Source: Klebsormidium nitens (lineage: Eukaryota > Streptophyta > Klebsormidiophyceae > Klebsormidiales > Klebsormidiaceae). From it: a stretch of DNA of 64,000 nucleotides. Both the position numbers and the translations under genes were made by a program. The notes below the pieces were generated by a model. That model did no database searches. It was not told the DNA's origin and was given only the letters and a program-made list of their open reading frames with translations. Of this stretch, positions 17,772 to 30,687 are shown piece after piece. Numbering within the stretch: the stretch's first letter is position 1; the number at the start of each line of letters is the position of its first letter. The stretch lies in contig DF237299.1 of assembly GCA_000708835.1 (NCBI GenBank), positions 1 through 64,000 on the forward strand, read 5' to 3'.

Positions 17772-20700
17772 TCACATCTTCCTGAAGCACATAACCTGCA
17801 AAGACACACAAAGAGAGTCTCATGAGACGCTCGGTTCGTGTTGCGTAGCGTCAAAACGGAGCTCACACCAACCATCGTGCTTCATTCGCATCTAGACATC
17901 GTAAGAACCCCAAGGAGTATCAGTCAAAAAAAAAAGTATCGGGAAATGCCCATCGAGTATTGTGGGTTGCTTATGGAATACTCGGGGCACTCTTGTGCAA
18001 CTTAGTGAAGCAGGGGCGAATCTGTGTGACCCTTATCAAAATGATGTTAATGTGGGCCGATTTTGAAAAGATTCGCTGGCCACATGGCGTCATCGAAGCG
18101 AGAAAGCGCAAACCCCCACCTTGGTGACGTGCGCCAGGACGGTGCTCTCGTGGCGCATGCCGACGTCAGCGAATAAGCGCTTGAAGTCCGTGTCGACGAA
18201 GCTCATGTAGTACGGCTCCTGAGAAAACACACCCATAAGCGAAAGGGTCAGCACAGTATCGATGAAACACTTTCAAACTTGAAAAAGCTTCGGAAGAACT
18301 CGGGGGAAGGTCGGAATGCTACTGTGATCGTACAAAAGAAGTGCGGAACGCCTGGCGAATCGAACGTCCATACACACAGACGTTGCCGCGTCGACTAAAG
18401 TTTCCTTGTGTGCAGCTTCTCTTCGCCGTCAGAGAAAAATAACTTTTCGGCGTCAGACAACCGGCAGCTAGCTTCCATTGCCGAACAAGACGCAAGGATG
18501 GCTACTATCACCACGAGCTAAGGTACGGTCTGCTTGGGACTCTTGGTTGCGCACCAATCCATTTACTGCCATGCTTGTATCCCTCCAGGACATCGTCTTG
18601 CATAGCGGTGAGGACTCACGTGGTAGTTCTTGGGGAAATACTTCAGATTGCTGTCCGCTTCGGGCCGATCTCCTCTCTGCAAGAAGGACAAGAACAGATG
18701 AAGCAAATTTTGGATATACCAGGCCACAGATGAAATCCGCAATGTATAATCAGGAGCAGTTCAGCACTCCCAACACACTGCGCATCGAAAGGCGGCGGTC
18801 ACAAAAGATAAACAGGCTTTGCTCACAAACTTCATCCTAAACATACTGACGCAAACTCTGTTCCTAAGACCGGAATCATGCGACAGACGCTTCTTAGCCG
18901 TCGAGAAATGGGTAACGGTGGAATACAGCAAACGGAGCACCGGGGAACCCAGCGGAGAACCACAACATCGAATCCACCAATAATGCCCATCACATTGCGG
19001 ATGCCCTGCGAACCCCGAAAGGGAAGAGCATAGAAAGGAACCAGACTACAAAGTGCGGGAAGCGTTACCTGCATGGAGTCAGCCCACACGAAGATTCCCC
19101 CCGGCTTCAGCGCCCGGGCGGCATCCCGGACCACGTTCCTTCTCGCCTTGGGGGGCAGCTCGTGGAATAGGTACACGCACGTAATCTACACCGAAGCAAA
19201 GCTGTCATTTCTTCGTTCTTTTGATGGTTTGATGCCACAGCGGTAGTCGCCGCTTGACAAGCGACACCGTGAGCGACGGCAAGCACGAGCACGCGAAACC
19301 TGATTCCGAAAAGGAGAAAAACGAGAAAGAAGCGCAGAAATACGTGCACGGTGCACCTCCGTTCCGCACACGGCATCTCGACAGCCGAAGATACGCTGCC
19401 CCGACTGTTGCTATCCCTTAAGCCTTATCGATCGTTGCCTATCCGAAAATGCCAACCTCGGGTGTCTGGTGCTCTGGAAACGGCAGGCAAAGATGCCCCA
19501 ATGATTCACGGCGGTCGATTGGGATTTTTCAAATGCCTTTACACAAATGGGGTGGCACTCACGACGTCGAGGGAACTGTCTGCGACGGGCAGCTGCTCCG
19601 CGTTGCCCTGGATGTACTCGGCTTTGGTCAAGCCCCGGTAGCCATTAACCCTCCGGTCAAACTCTGCACAATAAAAAGCGAAAGTCTTTGAATCAAGTGC
19701 GGGAGTACAACCCGAGGTGGTAGCCCCGTCTATTGCATCTCTTCGACGAATATAGGCGATGTGTACGAGTACAAGATGACTCATTGAGCAGTATGCAAAG
19801 GCGATAGACTTGAAGGACTGCAGGTTAGGTAGGGTCTGGGGCCAGTCTGGAGCCTCAAAAGGATTGCGGTGTCAAGCTTACCAGCAAAATAGTCCATATT
19901 CTTCTTGGCAGCCTTCAGATAGTACGGGCTCAAATCCAACTGCAGCAGACAAAGGAAGCTGTTCAGTACATACCTTCACGAAAGAGCGAGTAACAGATGG
20001 GAACTAAAGACCGTAATTTCCGCCACATTCGAGCGATGAAGAGCCGCAACGCTTGGTATGGAGTCAACGCGTCTTGGACCCGAGAGCTACGGAGCAAGAT
20101 TGTCATCACTTTTACGGGAAATAAAGCCACAATTAACATCTTCCGACCCGATGTAAAGCGCACCTTTTGCTTTAAATGGATACTTACGATGTCCTTGTTC
20201 GTTGAAAAGCCACCCATCCACCTTGTTTACAAGGCCAATACAAACCGTAAAGACATACACCGATAGCCCACGGGAGGTGTGCAGCGGCAACAGCACCCCA
20301 TATTTGTTTTGATACAAAGAGGATTATGCGTCTCGACTCTCACCCCGTAGACCTTAGCCCGCGGATAATTGTCCTTGAGGAAGGTGAGGAAGCGTCCGGT
20401 GCCGCACGCGACGTCCATCATGCGGACGTCCGCCTCGTTACGGCCACGCATGTAGTAGTGGAGCGGGACCAGCGTCTGCCGCTGCATGGCGTCCTGGGGA
20501 AGGTGACACGTGGCAAGGTTCAGCACGCTGAATCGAGGTTGTAAAATCTCGCTTTGGGAAAAGGTATGGAAGTAGAGTAAGCTTTAGAGCAAAACGTGCT
20601 TTACAGTGAGAGACAATTGCTAGGGAAGATCCGAATTCTGGATGTAAGACTACGTACCAGTTTGCAGCATCTGCAAAATCTTTTAGGAACGAACTCGAGC

Positions 20701-23700
20701 ACTAGAAGGCACTCCATAAAAACGCATGGGTAGACACTGTCCGCTTCAGATTTAGAAATCCTTTCTATCCCCCGCCCAGCTTCAGGGGCGTGTTAGCAGA
20801 ATGGTGGTGCAAAGCAGACTGACGCTGATCCGGTCTCAGATCGAGCCCAAAGGTACACGTGGGCAGGCAATCTGCAGCAACAATCAGATCGAGCCCAAAG
20901 ATACACGTGGGCAGGCAATCTGCAGCAACAAACCAAGGCACTGCACCGTCGGCTGCCCACCTGCGACCCGGAAAAGAGTGTCTCGGTGCTGTACTCGTAC
21001 ACCTGCGCAGATGCGTCCGAGAGCCAGCCGTCCGACTGGAAGTGGAAGTTCTGCAGATAATACTCGGGGTACCGGCTCAGGTCGCTCGCGTCCTGCGCCG
21101 TCTGCAGCACCTCCTTACGCCCTGCAGACAAGAGAAACCGTTCGCTAAGCTCAGATGCAAGCCCAAGCGGACAAGCGCAGGACCAACTCAACAAACCCGG
21201 GTTCAGATATGATGGAATATCAGTGTCCAATTCTCTTCCTCTTGAAGCACTTCCTGTGGCATGTAGATAATTCAAACGCACGCCAGGAAGAATCACTAGA
21301 CACGAGTTGGTTTCTCATCGACACTCGGTTTTTTGTTCAACTTCAGCATGAATGGCAGCATACACAGCCCTTCATACCGCTTCGCATTGTCTTTGACGTT
21401 TCTCAGACAATTCGAACCGGTTTTCGAACCGGTTTCACTGTAACCAGTATTGCAAATCTGGCGCATATCTTGAGGGGGAAAAGGAGAGGCAAATGCAACC
21501 ACGGTCAGGTCCGCCTTGGAAATTTCTAAGACGAGATAAACGATAACGACTTTAAACGTGAAAGACGAGGGGGCGTGAAGGTGTGAACACCATTGTACGC
21601 TTAAAATCTGATTCTGCTCGAGGGTATTCACATTAAGATCGAAGGTGGCGAATACTGAGTCATCATTTCACAATTTTCAATTCGAAATTTGCGCCGTGGA
21701 TGAGGAAAGCCCGGCGCCAGAGAATGCCCAATTCCTAAGGAGGGGCCCACTTACCCTGCCGGGCCTGCCGTTCTTTGAATTCGGACGTAAACTCCTTGAG
21801 TCGATCGTTGCTCTCCTTCCACATGGTGGGGCGCCACTGACGGTGGCGGGGGTCCATGTCGTGCGGACGCCGGTAGATGCCGCGCCTGCCAATGGAGAAA
21901 ATACGCGTGTCAAATTTGTGAGGTTAGCAGAATGTGCTCGTTAATTAAGACCCAGAGAAGCTGTACGTGCAATGACATTGTGGCAGAAGGTCATCACAGG
22001 GACGACGTCCGTAACGTACATGATTTCCTTCTGATCTGATCAAAATTTCCCATACTCAAGAAGCTGATTACCCTCTGAACGAAAACCGAAATCATAACGC
22101 CAGGATCAGGAAGTTCAATGATGGTCGACCCAACAAATAATGGTCCATGATCTAAAAGCAACTGCCCATCAGGCGGCAGTTGGCAGTCGTATGAAAGGAC
22201 TGCAACAAGGCAGCTACTAGCAAGTCCCTCTGAATTGCATGGAAGGCTACATCAAATCAGCTTTTGAACCGCGCCCTCACCTGACGTTTTCGGTGTCCAT
22301 TCGGTACAGCTCCATGATGCTTCCCAGCAGGCGGTGCGCACCCTTGTTGTACAAGTCCAGCATGGCTTGGACCGTGATCTGACTGTCTTTGTTGATGGGC
22401 CCAACAGTCACCCCCGCGCTAGAAGCCACAGACAAACCCTGCAAAAAGGGGCCCATAAACTTGAAACATTGTTATGGGTTGAGTTCTGACAAAGAAAAAC
22501 GGGCAAGAAGTCTTGGGCAAAAAAGGTGCGGAGCTTCAATCTGTTCATACAAAGAACGAAGACAGAGCCAGGAAAGTGAGGTAGAGCAAGGAAAGTGAAG
22601 CCAAGCTTGAATCTGACCCAATCTATATGAAGACGAAGTCAGAGCAGGGAAAGTAGAGCAACAAGGGCCAGCTGACCCAGTTTGTGGATCCATGGTGTCA
22701 GTCTAGGCCTCAGATCATCGAACTCACACGGCTTTCGTTGATGTCAATCAACGAGAAGGTAAAGCGCCCCAGCAAAGGATCAAAGAACCCTCTGCAAATC
22801 ACCGCCGCTCGAAAGGTGCACAACACGCTGACAAATACTGGGACAACACTTGGACCTTATGCAGCAACGAAGGAAGACCAATCAATAGACAGCTGATCTG
22901 TACTGCGGGTTTTTGGACTGCCCCATTTGTAATGTATCAAGGTTTTGAGTAAATGGATGACAACCATGAAAGCAACAGAGTAAGCATGCAGGCTGTTTAG
23001 ACACCATTTCTGTGTGCTGCCCAGCTTCATTCCCGTAGAAGTGGCTTCAACCCACAACAGATCAGTTGATGAACAAAGGCTTTCTGGCCAGCAAACTTTT
23101 GAGTGGGCACAACACTTGCGGCTAGAGGTATCATCAACTTGATAATGTACTGTACTGTACAAAAGCCAGGCCCTGACTTCAAGGGCCACCTGCTGATGGA
23201 GGGGGATCATTGTGATTGAGAATATAACCAGGCCGGAGATACAGTGGAAGTGACGATGCAGCAAGCTTTTCGTCGAATCAGTAGATTGGGGCATATTCTG
23301 ATCAATAAGATGTTTTCTCAATCTACCGTTTGAAGCTTGTCACCTCGTCGAGCACAATCTTCAATCATAAGAATCTAGTCCTCCTTGACCCCACTCTGAC
23401 AATTCAGAAGCAGTCACTACCATAATCTGCTTTCGCCAAGCTACGTAACCAGGATTGCAACAAATGGATCCTCCTGCAAATAGACATCCCCTCCTCTGAC
23501 AGATAGAACCATTGTGCCAGAAAAACATGGCCCATCAGGCAGATATTCAAAAGCGCCCATAGGTTAATTCAAAAATGTAGGTCAACTCTGCAAAGTAACA
23601 CCTGAAGGCAGGTATAGAATGGAGCATGCCGGACATGGCATATCAAGAAACTTTAACTCCACTTGCACACATACATCCAGAACCAAGCAATCTCAAACGA

Positions 23701-24391
23701 AACCCAGGGGTACCACCCAACCCCTCCCATATCGTGCCGTCATGCAACAACGGGCTGTGGCTGGTGCGTTGAGTTCGTAATGATCGAAGCCACAGAAAAT
23801 CACATGCAGCTTATAAAAAGCATGTCCCACTCGCGCCACGCAAAAGTGCAAGCCCACCTGCGCCACAAAGTAAAGCGTCCGGGCAGCCCCATAGAGCGCC
23901 TGCACCGCCGACTGTGGGGCAGACAACGTCTCCCACAGGGCCGCTGAGCTCAGCGCCTCAAACACCTGCGCGGCCGAGCGCGGCAACTGGACGGGGGTCC
24001 AGTTCAACCGGGAAGGAAGGCCCAGAGTCGACCCCGCTTCCACAAACTCAGCATAGCTGGGCAGGTCCCTGTTTGCAGTGCTGCGAGCACCTTGGGGAAG
24101 AGGAGACGTGACGGGCGCGGGGCGTGACTCCTCTAGTTGCTCTGGCCGGTCCCATTCGTACTGTTCTTTTGCTGGATTGATTCGTGGGGGCGGGGCCGCG
24201 ACAGTTGCACGGGCATGGATTTTGCGGGCATGTGGGTTGATGTGAAGCAAGAAACGAGGTTTGGGGGCAGTGAGACGGAGCCCAGTGAAAGCTGATGTTT
24301 GGCTGGTGGAGACTTGACGATCAGCAATGCGGAGAGACACGAGCTTGCGGCAGGCTGGGGTGCCCCAGGCAACAGCTGCTCGGGAAGCCAT
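17772..24391 (-). CDS. plastid-type SAM-dependent methyltransferase, at least 12 exons
   Basis: Exons (5' to 3'): 24391-23858, about 22791-22728, 22438-22281, 21885-21755, 21121-20961, 20493-20344, 19939-19882, 19663-19563, 19185-19069, 18676-18620, 18218-18120, 17795-17772. The total is about 550 residues. The N-terminus (MASRAAVAWGTPACRK) is basic and Ser/Ala-rich, like a transit peptide. Class I methyltransferase motifs are clear: DVACGTGRFLTFL (motif I), LDLSPYYLKAAKKN, YIQGNAEQLPVADSSLDVV and LFHELPPKARR with ALKPGGIFVWADS. An upstream plant-type signature, YYLQNFHFQSDGWLS, precedes the fold. The protein ends VMCFRKM from a tiny 24-base exon. The substrate is unknown. Phases close from 22438 to the stop. 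The join between the first two exons does not match in phase, so a small exon is missing or a border is wrong. Confidence 0.88.
20837..20932. repeat. 48-base tandem repeat, two copies, in a methyltransferase intron
   Basis: The segment beginning CAGATCGAGCCCAAA starts at 20837 and again at 20885 and is almost identical in both copies. It lies just outside the 20961 exon border of the methyltransferase gene. Confidence 0.85.
21411..21434. repeat. perfect 12-base tandem repeat with palindromic core
   Basis: TTCGAACCGGTT occurs twice head to tail. Each copy contains the palindromes TTCGAA and AACCGGTT. It lies in an intron of the methyltransferase gene. Confidence 0.9.
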
Positions 24392-25707
24392 GGCGCGATT
24401 TGATTGCAAGGACCGATTGAATGCTGGCTTGCCAAAAAATCTCTTGAAACGATGCCTTTGCGCCTTGCGCTTGCGCTTCTTTGTACTACAACGCCCAATT
24501 CTTTCCTGCTACAGGGCCCAACTTAGGCGCAGAACCCCTGCCAGCTACTTTGCGCACACCCTCACAGCGATCTTTGAATCAGCCTTTGTTCTTTGCTTAC
24601 TGTCAGATCAACGCCTTAGCTTGCACACCATTGAACGACCGAGAGCCCACCGACGTACATTCGACGAAGGGCACCAGGACGCGATTGCCTCGTCCTTAGT
24701 TCAATCACCACCTAGAGAACCCCGACAGTTGGAATTCCCGGCATCACCCATGTGCCATCAATGGCAGCACAAACTGATACCTCTAGATGTGCACAATGCA
24801 TGCCCTCTCTTGGCTTACAGTGACGTGGTTCAAGCAATTCGCGTTCGACAACGGGCCATGCTGCTTCTCCTGCAGTGCTCTTCTTGATCAGCTGCATTTT
24901 AGGAATCTAGGTAGCTTAAATTAAATGATGCCCTATAATAATAATATGCCAATGCCAATGGCGCCAAACTTCCGATTCTACCGCAATGTGCATGCTAGCC
25001 AGTGCGACCAAATCCCGAGATGATCAGAAAATGGAGCGACGTGGCGCTCTTCGCGACCAGTCTTTACGCACTCTGACACGCACGGATCTTGGAACCACAC
25101 TTGCTCAGTTATGATTGGCCAGAGCTTGCGGCAACTGCCCCACGCATATCGACCGACCTCGTAACCATCACGACCACCGTCCAAAAGCATAGACCTCGTA
25201 CTCATCGACGGCCAATATCATCCCCAATCAGAGATGGTGACATGTACACACCCAGATTGGCCCGAGCTCAATGATGGACATGCAGGTTTGAGGTTTTTGT
25301 GACGTCTTATTGTTACCTACTGTTATCTAATCATTGTTCACGTTAAGTTTACATATGTGCTCCTGAGTCCTCAGCATGGAAGGACCAAGGTCCTATGGAT
25401 TCAACTTGAGCCTATGCTCAAACTGAAATATTTCTGTAGTGTACACAATCGCCTACGAAAAGGATTCCAGTCCTATGGATTGAACTTGAGTGGAACCCAC
25501 TCCATGCATGGGTGACTGTACTAGGTATGCACAACTGTCGAATGATGTACGGGGCCGGGGGATGCGTGCATCCATGGATAAAAACCCCGGGCCATGGTCG
25601 ACATTGAGAAATGTGCTGCCGTTCTCATGACCACTACCTACATTCAACTGCAAACAAGTGCATAATGTAACTCGACGCATTGTAGACATGTCTGGCTAGC
25701 CCAAGGT
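24392..25707. other. intergenic region upstream of the methyltransferase
   Basis: The gap lies between the methyltransferase start and the HSP33 stop, both on the minus strand, so it presumably holds the methyltransferase promoter. A plus-strand open frame at 24327-24887 has no recognisable domain and partly overlaps the transit-peptide exon in antisense; I do not support it. A direct repeat lies at 25390-25491. Confidence 0.45.
25390..25491. repeat. direct repeat, two copies 81 bases apart
   Basis: GTCCTATGGATTCAACTTGAG (about 25390-25410) recurs with one change at about 25471-25491. It lies in the intergenic region downstream of HSP33. Confidence 0.7.
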
Positions 25708-28700
25708 TCAAGATACTTCACTTGGTTCGATACTGGAGCCGATCCTTTCAAGCTCGTCCGCCCCGAAAATGACCAACTCGTTGCAGAACTCGCACCGCAC
25801 TTCCAGCTTCCCTGCGACGTGAAGAACCAATTCAGGCACCCGCAAAGAAAGCAGCCCCATCAGCATGCAACCACAGAACATATTAGATAGCCCCTAACTA
25901 GGCTTCAGCAAAGCTTTGTGCCCAATTGCGCAACTCGCTGGCTTCTGCTTTCACGCTATCCTCCGACCGTGATGCATTCGCAAGGACAAAACCAGAATCT
26001 TCAACAATCTGTTTTCCGGATCAGAGCCGCTTCTCTCCTGAGCTGACACAAGATATGGGCCGGTTCAGTTGGTCACTTCCTTGAGCGTAATGTGATGCAG
26101 AGCAAGAAAACATTCCAAGCACTACTCAAGCACTCAAAAGCCCGTCTCAGATATCTAGCTCGCTTGTGGATCCAACTGACCTTCTTGCATTCGGGCCTCG
26201 TCCAGTTCCTTCTTGCCCAAGCTGCTCAAAGCACGTTCCATTCGCGGTCGGATGATTTCCAAGTCGCATGGCCCAAACTTTGGATGCACCTGCAGGGAGC
26301 CGAAGTAGCGTCATCTCTCGGCGCCAATCAGGTCTGGATCAATTGGAGTTAAAAAGTAACTAACTCCAAACCGAACTTTGCCCGCTCCGTAGCCTCGAAC
26401 CAGAGCAATCGACCCCATGTTGTATCTTGCTCTTCTTCAATACTGCTAATCTTGTAACTTTGTTTGTAAGATTCGGAAACCCATCTCAATGTTTCAAAGG
26501 CAGCACGAATTTTTGGAAGCAGCACACGTTTTGGAGCAAAACAGAGTAATCGCAAGGAATCGAGCGCCTCATAATGGCCTGAAATCAAGAAGCAAGCAAA
26601 CGGATGCAACTCATGTGCAGAAAGAGAGACCAACACGTGGCGGAAGGGGATGACAGGGCAAGGACCTTCACCCAGATTAAGCTTTTGCAAGAGCGCAAGC
26701 ATAGCTTTTTCCTGCGGTCAGCTCTACCAAAGACCGCGCCTCGCCCCCCACTTCAACAGGAGGCAGTGTGCGATTCCTACTCCGAAAAGATACCTTTCCT
26801 TTTTCGTGAGAGACATCTTTCACGCACATTCCATGCCAGGTAACTGACTGAACATTAATTAAACTTTCAGCAGACCCAAGCGCTGCTACTTGATGAATCT
26901 TCTCGTTTCCTATCGCTGTTTCGGAATCACCTGTACATTTCGACAGGCCGAGAGACGACTTACAGGACACCAAACCGCACATTTGTATGCTACTCTGACG
27001 CTATTTCAGGAGATTTTCCGCGGAGATCCCCTTACCTCTTCCGTCCAGTCGCCCACGCCCACGCCGTCCAATATCGTTTCCACAATGCGCCGCGCGGACC
27101 AGCCGTCATTCACCATGGTCGACGCGGACGGCAGATTGCTCAAATTCTGTTCCAGAATTTGCAGTGTGATCTCCGAGCACGACGGAAGGACCTGGGTGGT
27201 AACAGAGCGTCTGGATGAGACACGTGTACGGTGCAGAAGGGCAGCATACGTTCTCAATGGGCTGATAGCACGACTGTCTTCCGAGTGGAGGGGCAACCAT
27301 TTATAAGACCGTCGTTGTGAACGTTGCCAGTTTGGCGGGTTGCTAAAAGGTACGCTTGTTAGGGCATACAAATCGCAGAAGACGCGGCAGAAGTGCTTAC
27401 GAATACGAAGTGCTCTCGACACTGCAGGCTTGCAAAGACTCGACCGAAGCCCGGAACAACGGAAGTTGTTCTCTGAAATTATTGCTCGGCTCTTTACGGC
27501 TTTACTCCTCACGTTTAAACGTTCCTGTTTGCCGACGGCCTTGTCAGCAATGTTTATGACCAATATAACAAGCTTATCTCCCTTGACCCCCACGCCCAAG
27601 CAGAACAGGGTGAGGACAAAAGTCGGCCTTACAGCAACTGTCGAATCAGTCTAAGCTCGGAATAGGATGTTCGTTGCGGGGCCGTTGCTTCACCTCGAGT
27701 AGCCAGCCCCCGGCCGCCATCACCTCCCCCAGGTTATTCACCAGCACGCCCAGCCCAACCGCGGAGTTGCTCTGTGAATATGGTGAGATCACAGCTAAGG
27801 ATGAGCATGGTAGAGCCTTACGAGAGCAAGAGTGCGGGAGTTCGATGCGGCTCTTGTTACCAACCAGGAGAGTCGAGCACTTTAGTTCTGAGCCAACGAT
27901 GTACGTTTATTTTCTTCTGACCAGATCCTTGCTGGTCCCCAAAATCAAAACTGTGCCTGTTCAAAGACAGGAGACCACAAACACTGTGGATGCTGATTGT
28001 TTTGGAGGAGTCCGCTCTCGGAATCGCCAGATGAAGAAAACGACCCACCTGTTCGCTCTCTGCTAAGTAGTACGTCAAGTCCTCAGCAATCTCTCCGTTG
28101 TGGATTTTTACTATGCCCCTGCAGGCGCAAAAACGGCCGTGAGGCTAACCGGCTCTTTCCGCCTTTTCCACACCTTTAGGAATATGAAAAGAAAAGAGGC
28201 TCACATAGTAAGACTTCTGAACCTAAGCGTGCCCCGAGTCAAAGCTTCTTAATTAATCGACAAGATGGGACCGTTGTAGAGAGAAGAATCCTCCTGATCC
28301 GAACCAGACTGGAACGAACTTACGTATAGGGCTGAGGCCACGTCGGGTGGTTTCGAACGACGCTCAGAATGCCCTCTCCCACCGCGCCGCCTACATCGAG
28401 CTGCAAACGCACACTTCGTGGATTAGAGTCCGTGGAAAACGCTTGCCAAGGAGCGACGGGACGGAAATTGCTGTAGGGGCGCTTTCAATCTGCAATCTAG
28501 TCACGGAGCAGCTCGGCGGAAGATTCCATGGGACCTTTGATGAAGCGTACACTCAAGTGCGGTAAAAGTGGGACCATGAAGCTGGTTCATGTATGATCAA
28601 CCGACCAAAATGCTTTTGCGCAAAGACTCTCCTTTCTAAACCCCTTGATATCAACATGAATTGATTCACCAATGACCAGAAATTCCAAATAGCTTTGGAA

Positions 28701-30336
28701 AAGCAGGTGGTGGGAGAAACGCCAGTGCGCGGCTTAGAGGGCCAACTGCCCCAACCGCCAAGCATGGTGGTGCTCGAGCTGACCTTTCCGTTTCTCCAGG
28801 GAGGACTGGCCGTGGGGTTGCCTACAAACCCGCGAACTTGCCCAGTGCCGTCCGCGACCGCTGTGATCTGACCAAGGGGGCCATTCCCTCTAAACATTAC
28901 CTGCACAGGAGAAGGACAGAACGACAATCAGAGAGGAATGAAGTCCCATGGATTCGGACACGTCTGTAGTAGCAAGAAAGGACGTACTAGAGCATCGCGT
29001 TGGAAGCGTCTGATTCAATCAGATTACCAACAAGCAAGCAGAACTACAAGGAGGCTCACGTAGGAGCTGTAGGAAGTTAAGAGTAGAGCAAGTTGGTCGT
29101 CAAGAGCCATTGTGACCTGACCCAAATCTAATCAGTCAACAAGCGTACCAAAAGGGGTATCTTTCTGAAATTTAGATTAGTTTGGCTATTGGCCTTTAAA
29201 GCCTCCGCAACAGAATGAGCGAGGCTTGTCTGCCCGCACCCTTGATGCTGGCTCGTAACCTAAACCAGATTCCAGCGTATGCACAATCTGGCAAACTTCC
29301 CCAAACTTGCAACACACTCACCTGCAGCGTCTCCCCCTTTGTACCTTTTGCGGAGCAAAGGAGCAGTGTGCCCATAAGCGTCCGCCCAAGCGCCGCAGAG
29401 GCCTGGCGAAAGAATGAACAAATTTCAACATCAAACCTCACAAGCGGGCAGGCACTTTTGAAATGGGGTCCCACTTGACACTTTCAATATCAAATACGGA
29501 AGGAACCAGGAAGGAACGAGACACAGGGGCAATTCAAGCATATGTTCCAAGCATGAATGAAGCCCTGCGCAATTACAAAATAAGAGGCCTCAGCTTACAT
29601 GGACAGTGCGAGCATATGTAAGCAGTGCGGGCTTACGGTGGGGGAGGTCTTGTGTCGATGCGCTGCTTCCTGCACCAGCCTTGTTCCAGTCATACTGATA
29701 ACCGACACCTGCAATCACAAAGGTCCCCTTGTGAGCTCGTAGGCTCCTTGCTATTGACCCTTGATAGACTAGAAGAGCCGGTATTAGCACGTGCCGGTGA
29801 CACATCCCTTCAACATACCCCAACTAAAACTCGCTTTGGTAAAGTCTTAGAAATCTCAAACAGGAACTTACCAGATAGTTTGATGCACACATACACCCCC
29901 TTACCACCCTCGAATTTTTCAAGCGCCACCTTGACAAACAACTTCTGGCTCAAGGCACTATGCTCCGGTCAACGAATCATTGCCAAGCCGCATCGGGCAG
30001 TACGTCTCTAAAAAGTACTGCCCAAGTCTAATTGAAGTATCACAGCATTCTCAGCGGCGACCACAGTGACTCGTACCTCGTTGGCTGTAGAAAGGGCCTT
30101 CACAAGCATGTCCCCCGCAGGCGCCTCCGCACCATTCCCTCCGCTGCTGCTGCACCTGATGACCTGGTGGTGGGGCGTCCGCTGAGACTGAGGGGTGGCG
30201 GCGGACGGAGCGAACCGCGTGCCTTGCAGAAACTGCGGCCGGTCGGCCCAGCTGCTTATGCCCGAAAACAGTGCGGAGTTATGTGGTCGGAGTGAGAGTT
30301 TTGATCTGGGTGTGGGGCGAGCAGGAGCCAGCCAGG
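25708..30336 (-). CDS. HSP33: HSP33-type redox chaperone, first exon unresolved
   Basis: Exons (5' to 3'): about 30336-30077, 29708-29637, 29402-29322, 28900-28784, 28400-28324, 28118-28049, 27771-27694, 27191-27036, 26289-26181, 25811-25708. Phases close from 30077 to the stop. The core follows bacterial Hsp33 closely: DMLVKALSTANE, AAHRHKTSPT, ASAALGRTLMGTLLL, GNGPLGQITAVAD, VRGFVGNP, GILSVVRNHP, EIAEDLTYYLAESEQ, AVGLGVLVNNLGEVMAAGG, LGKKELDEAR and CEFCNELVIFGADEL. Hsp33 is a holdase that unfolds and becomes active when its zinc-bound cysteines are oxidised. The leader upstream of DMLVKAL is long and Ser/Pro/Arg-rich, consistent with plastid targeting (inferred). The zinc site is incomplete: the usual CxC reads GPC, while CEFC is intact. 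About 34 residues separate the two halves, slightly more than is usual. No ATG is found in the first exon seen, so the true start lies upstream. Confidence 0.88.
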
Positions 30337-30441
30337 CTGCGAGTGGATGAGAAGAGGAACGTTACTCTGCAATTCGCCTTCTATCTCTCCAAAAGCTGCT
30401 GACTTCCGAACGTCAACTTGTGAATCTTCCAGCGAACTGGT

Positions 30442-30687
30442 TCAGGCTGCTGGGTTCTGAAACATGTTGACAAAATGGTCCGAGAGTTTCTGGAGCTTCT
30501 GATCAATGGCTGCAATCAATGCTGTTGCCACCACTGGCGGTGATCCTGTTAGTAGGTGGCAGGTTACAAGGGGATGCGGAAGAACCTCAACACCAAACGA
30601 TGCAAATGCTTGTACTAGACTCCAACGCAAAGGCGCCCTTCTAGCATGTGCGATGGTCGATGCAGACAAGGAGTCCGTTGCAACCAA
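30442..30687 (-). CDS. possible terminal exon of an unidentified protein
   Basis: An open frame of about 80 codons reads like protein (PLRWSLVQAFASFGVEVL, then ATALIAAIDQKLQKLSDHF) and ends at a TGA. There is no in-frame ATG in the usable part. A nearby minus-strand stretch at about 30900-30976 has a possible donor after an ATGGCGGCC. These could be exons of a small gene upstream of HSP33, or chance. I do not recognise the product. Confidence 0.25.
   Translation of the reverse strand: MVATDSLSASTIAHARRAPLRWSLVQAFASFGVEVLPHPLVTCHLLTGSPPVVATALIAAIDQKLQKLSDHFVNMFQNPAA

Noticed and set aside
22857-23321. 154-codon minus-strand frame in the first methyltransferase intron
   Set aside because: Amino-acid composition looks random, and it does not provide an exon that repairs the phase mismatch.
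24327-24887. 186-codon plus-strand frame
   Set aside because: No domain, no conserved look, and it overlaps the methyltransferase transit-peptide exon in antisense.
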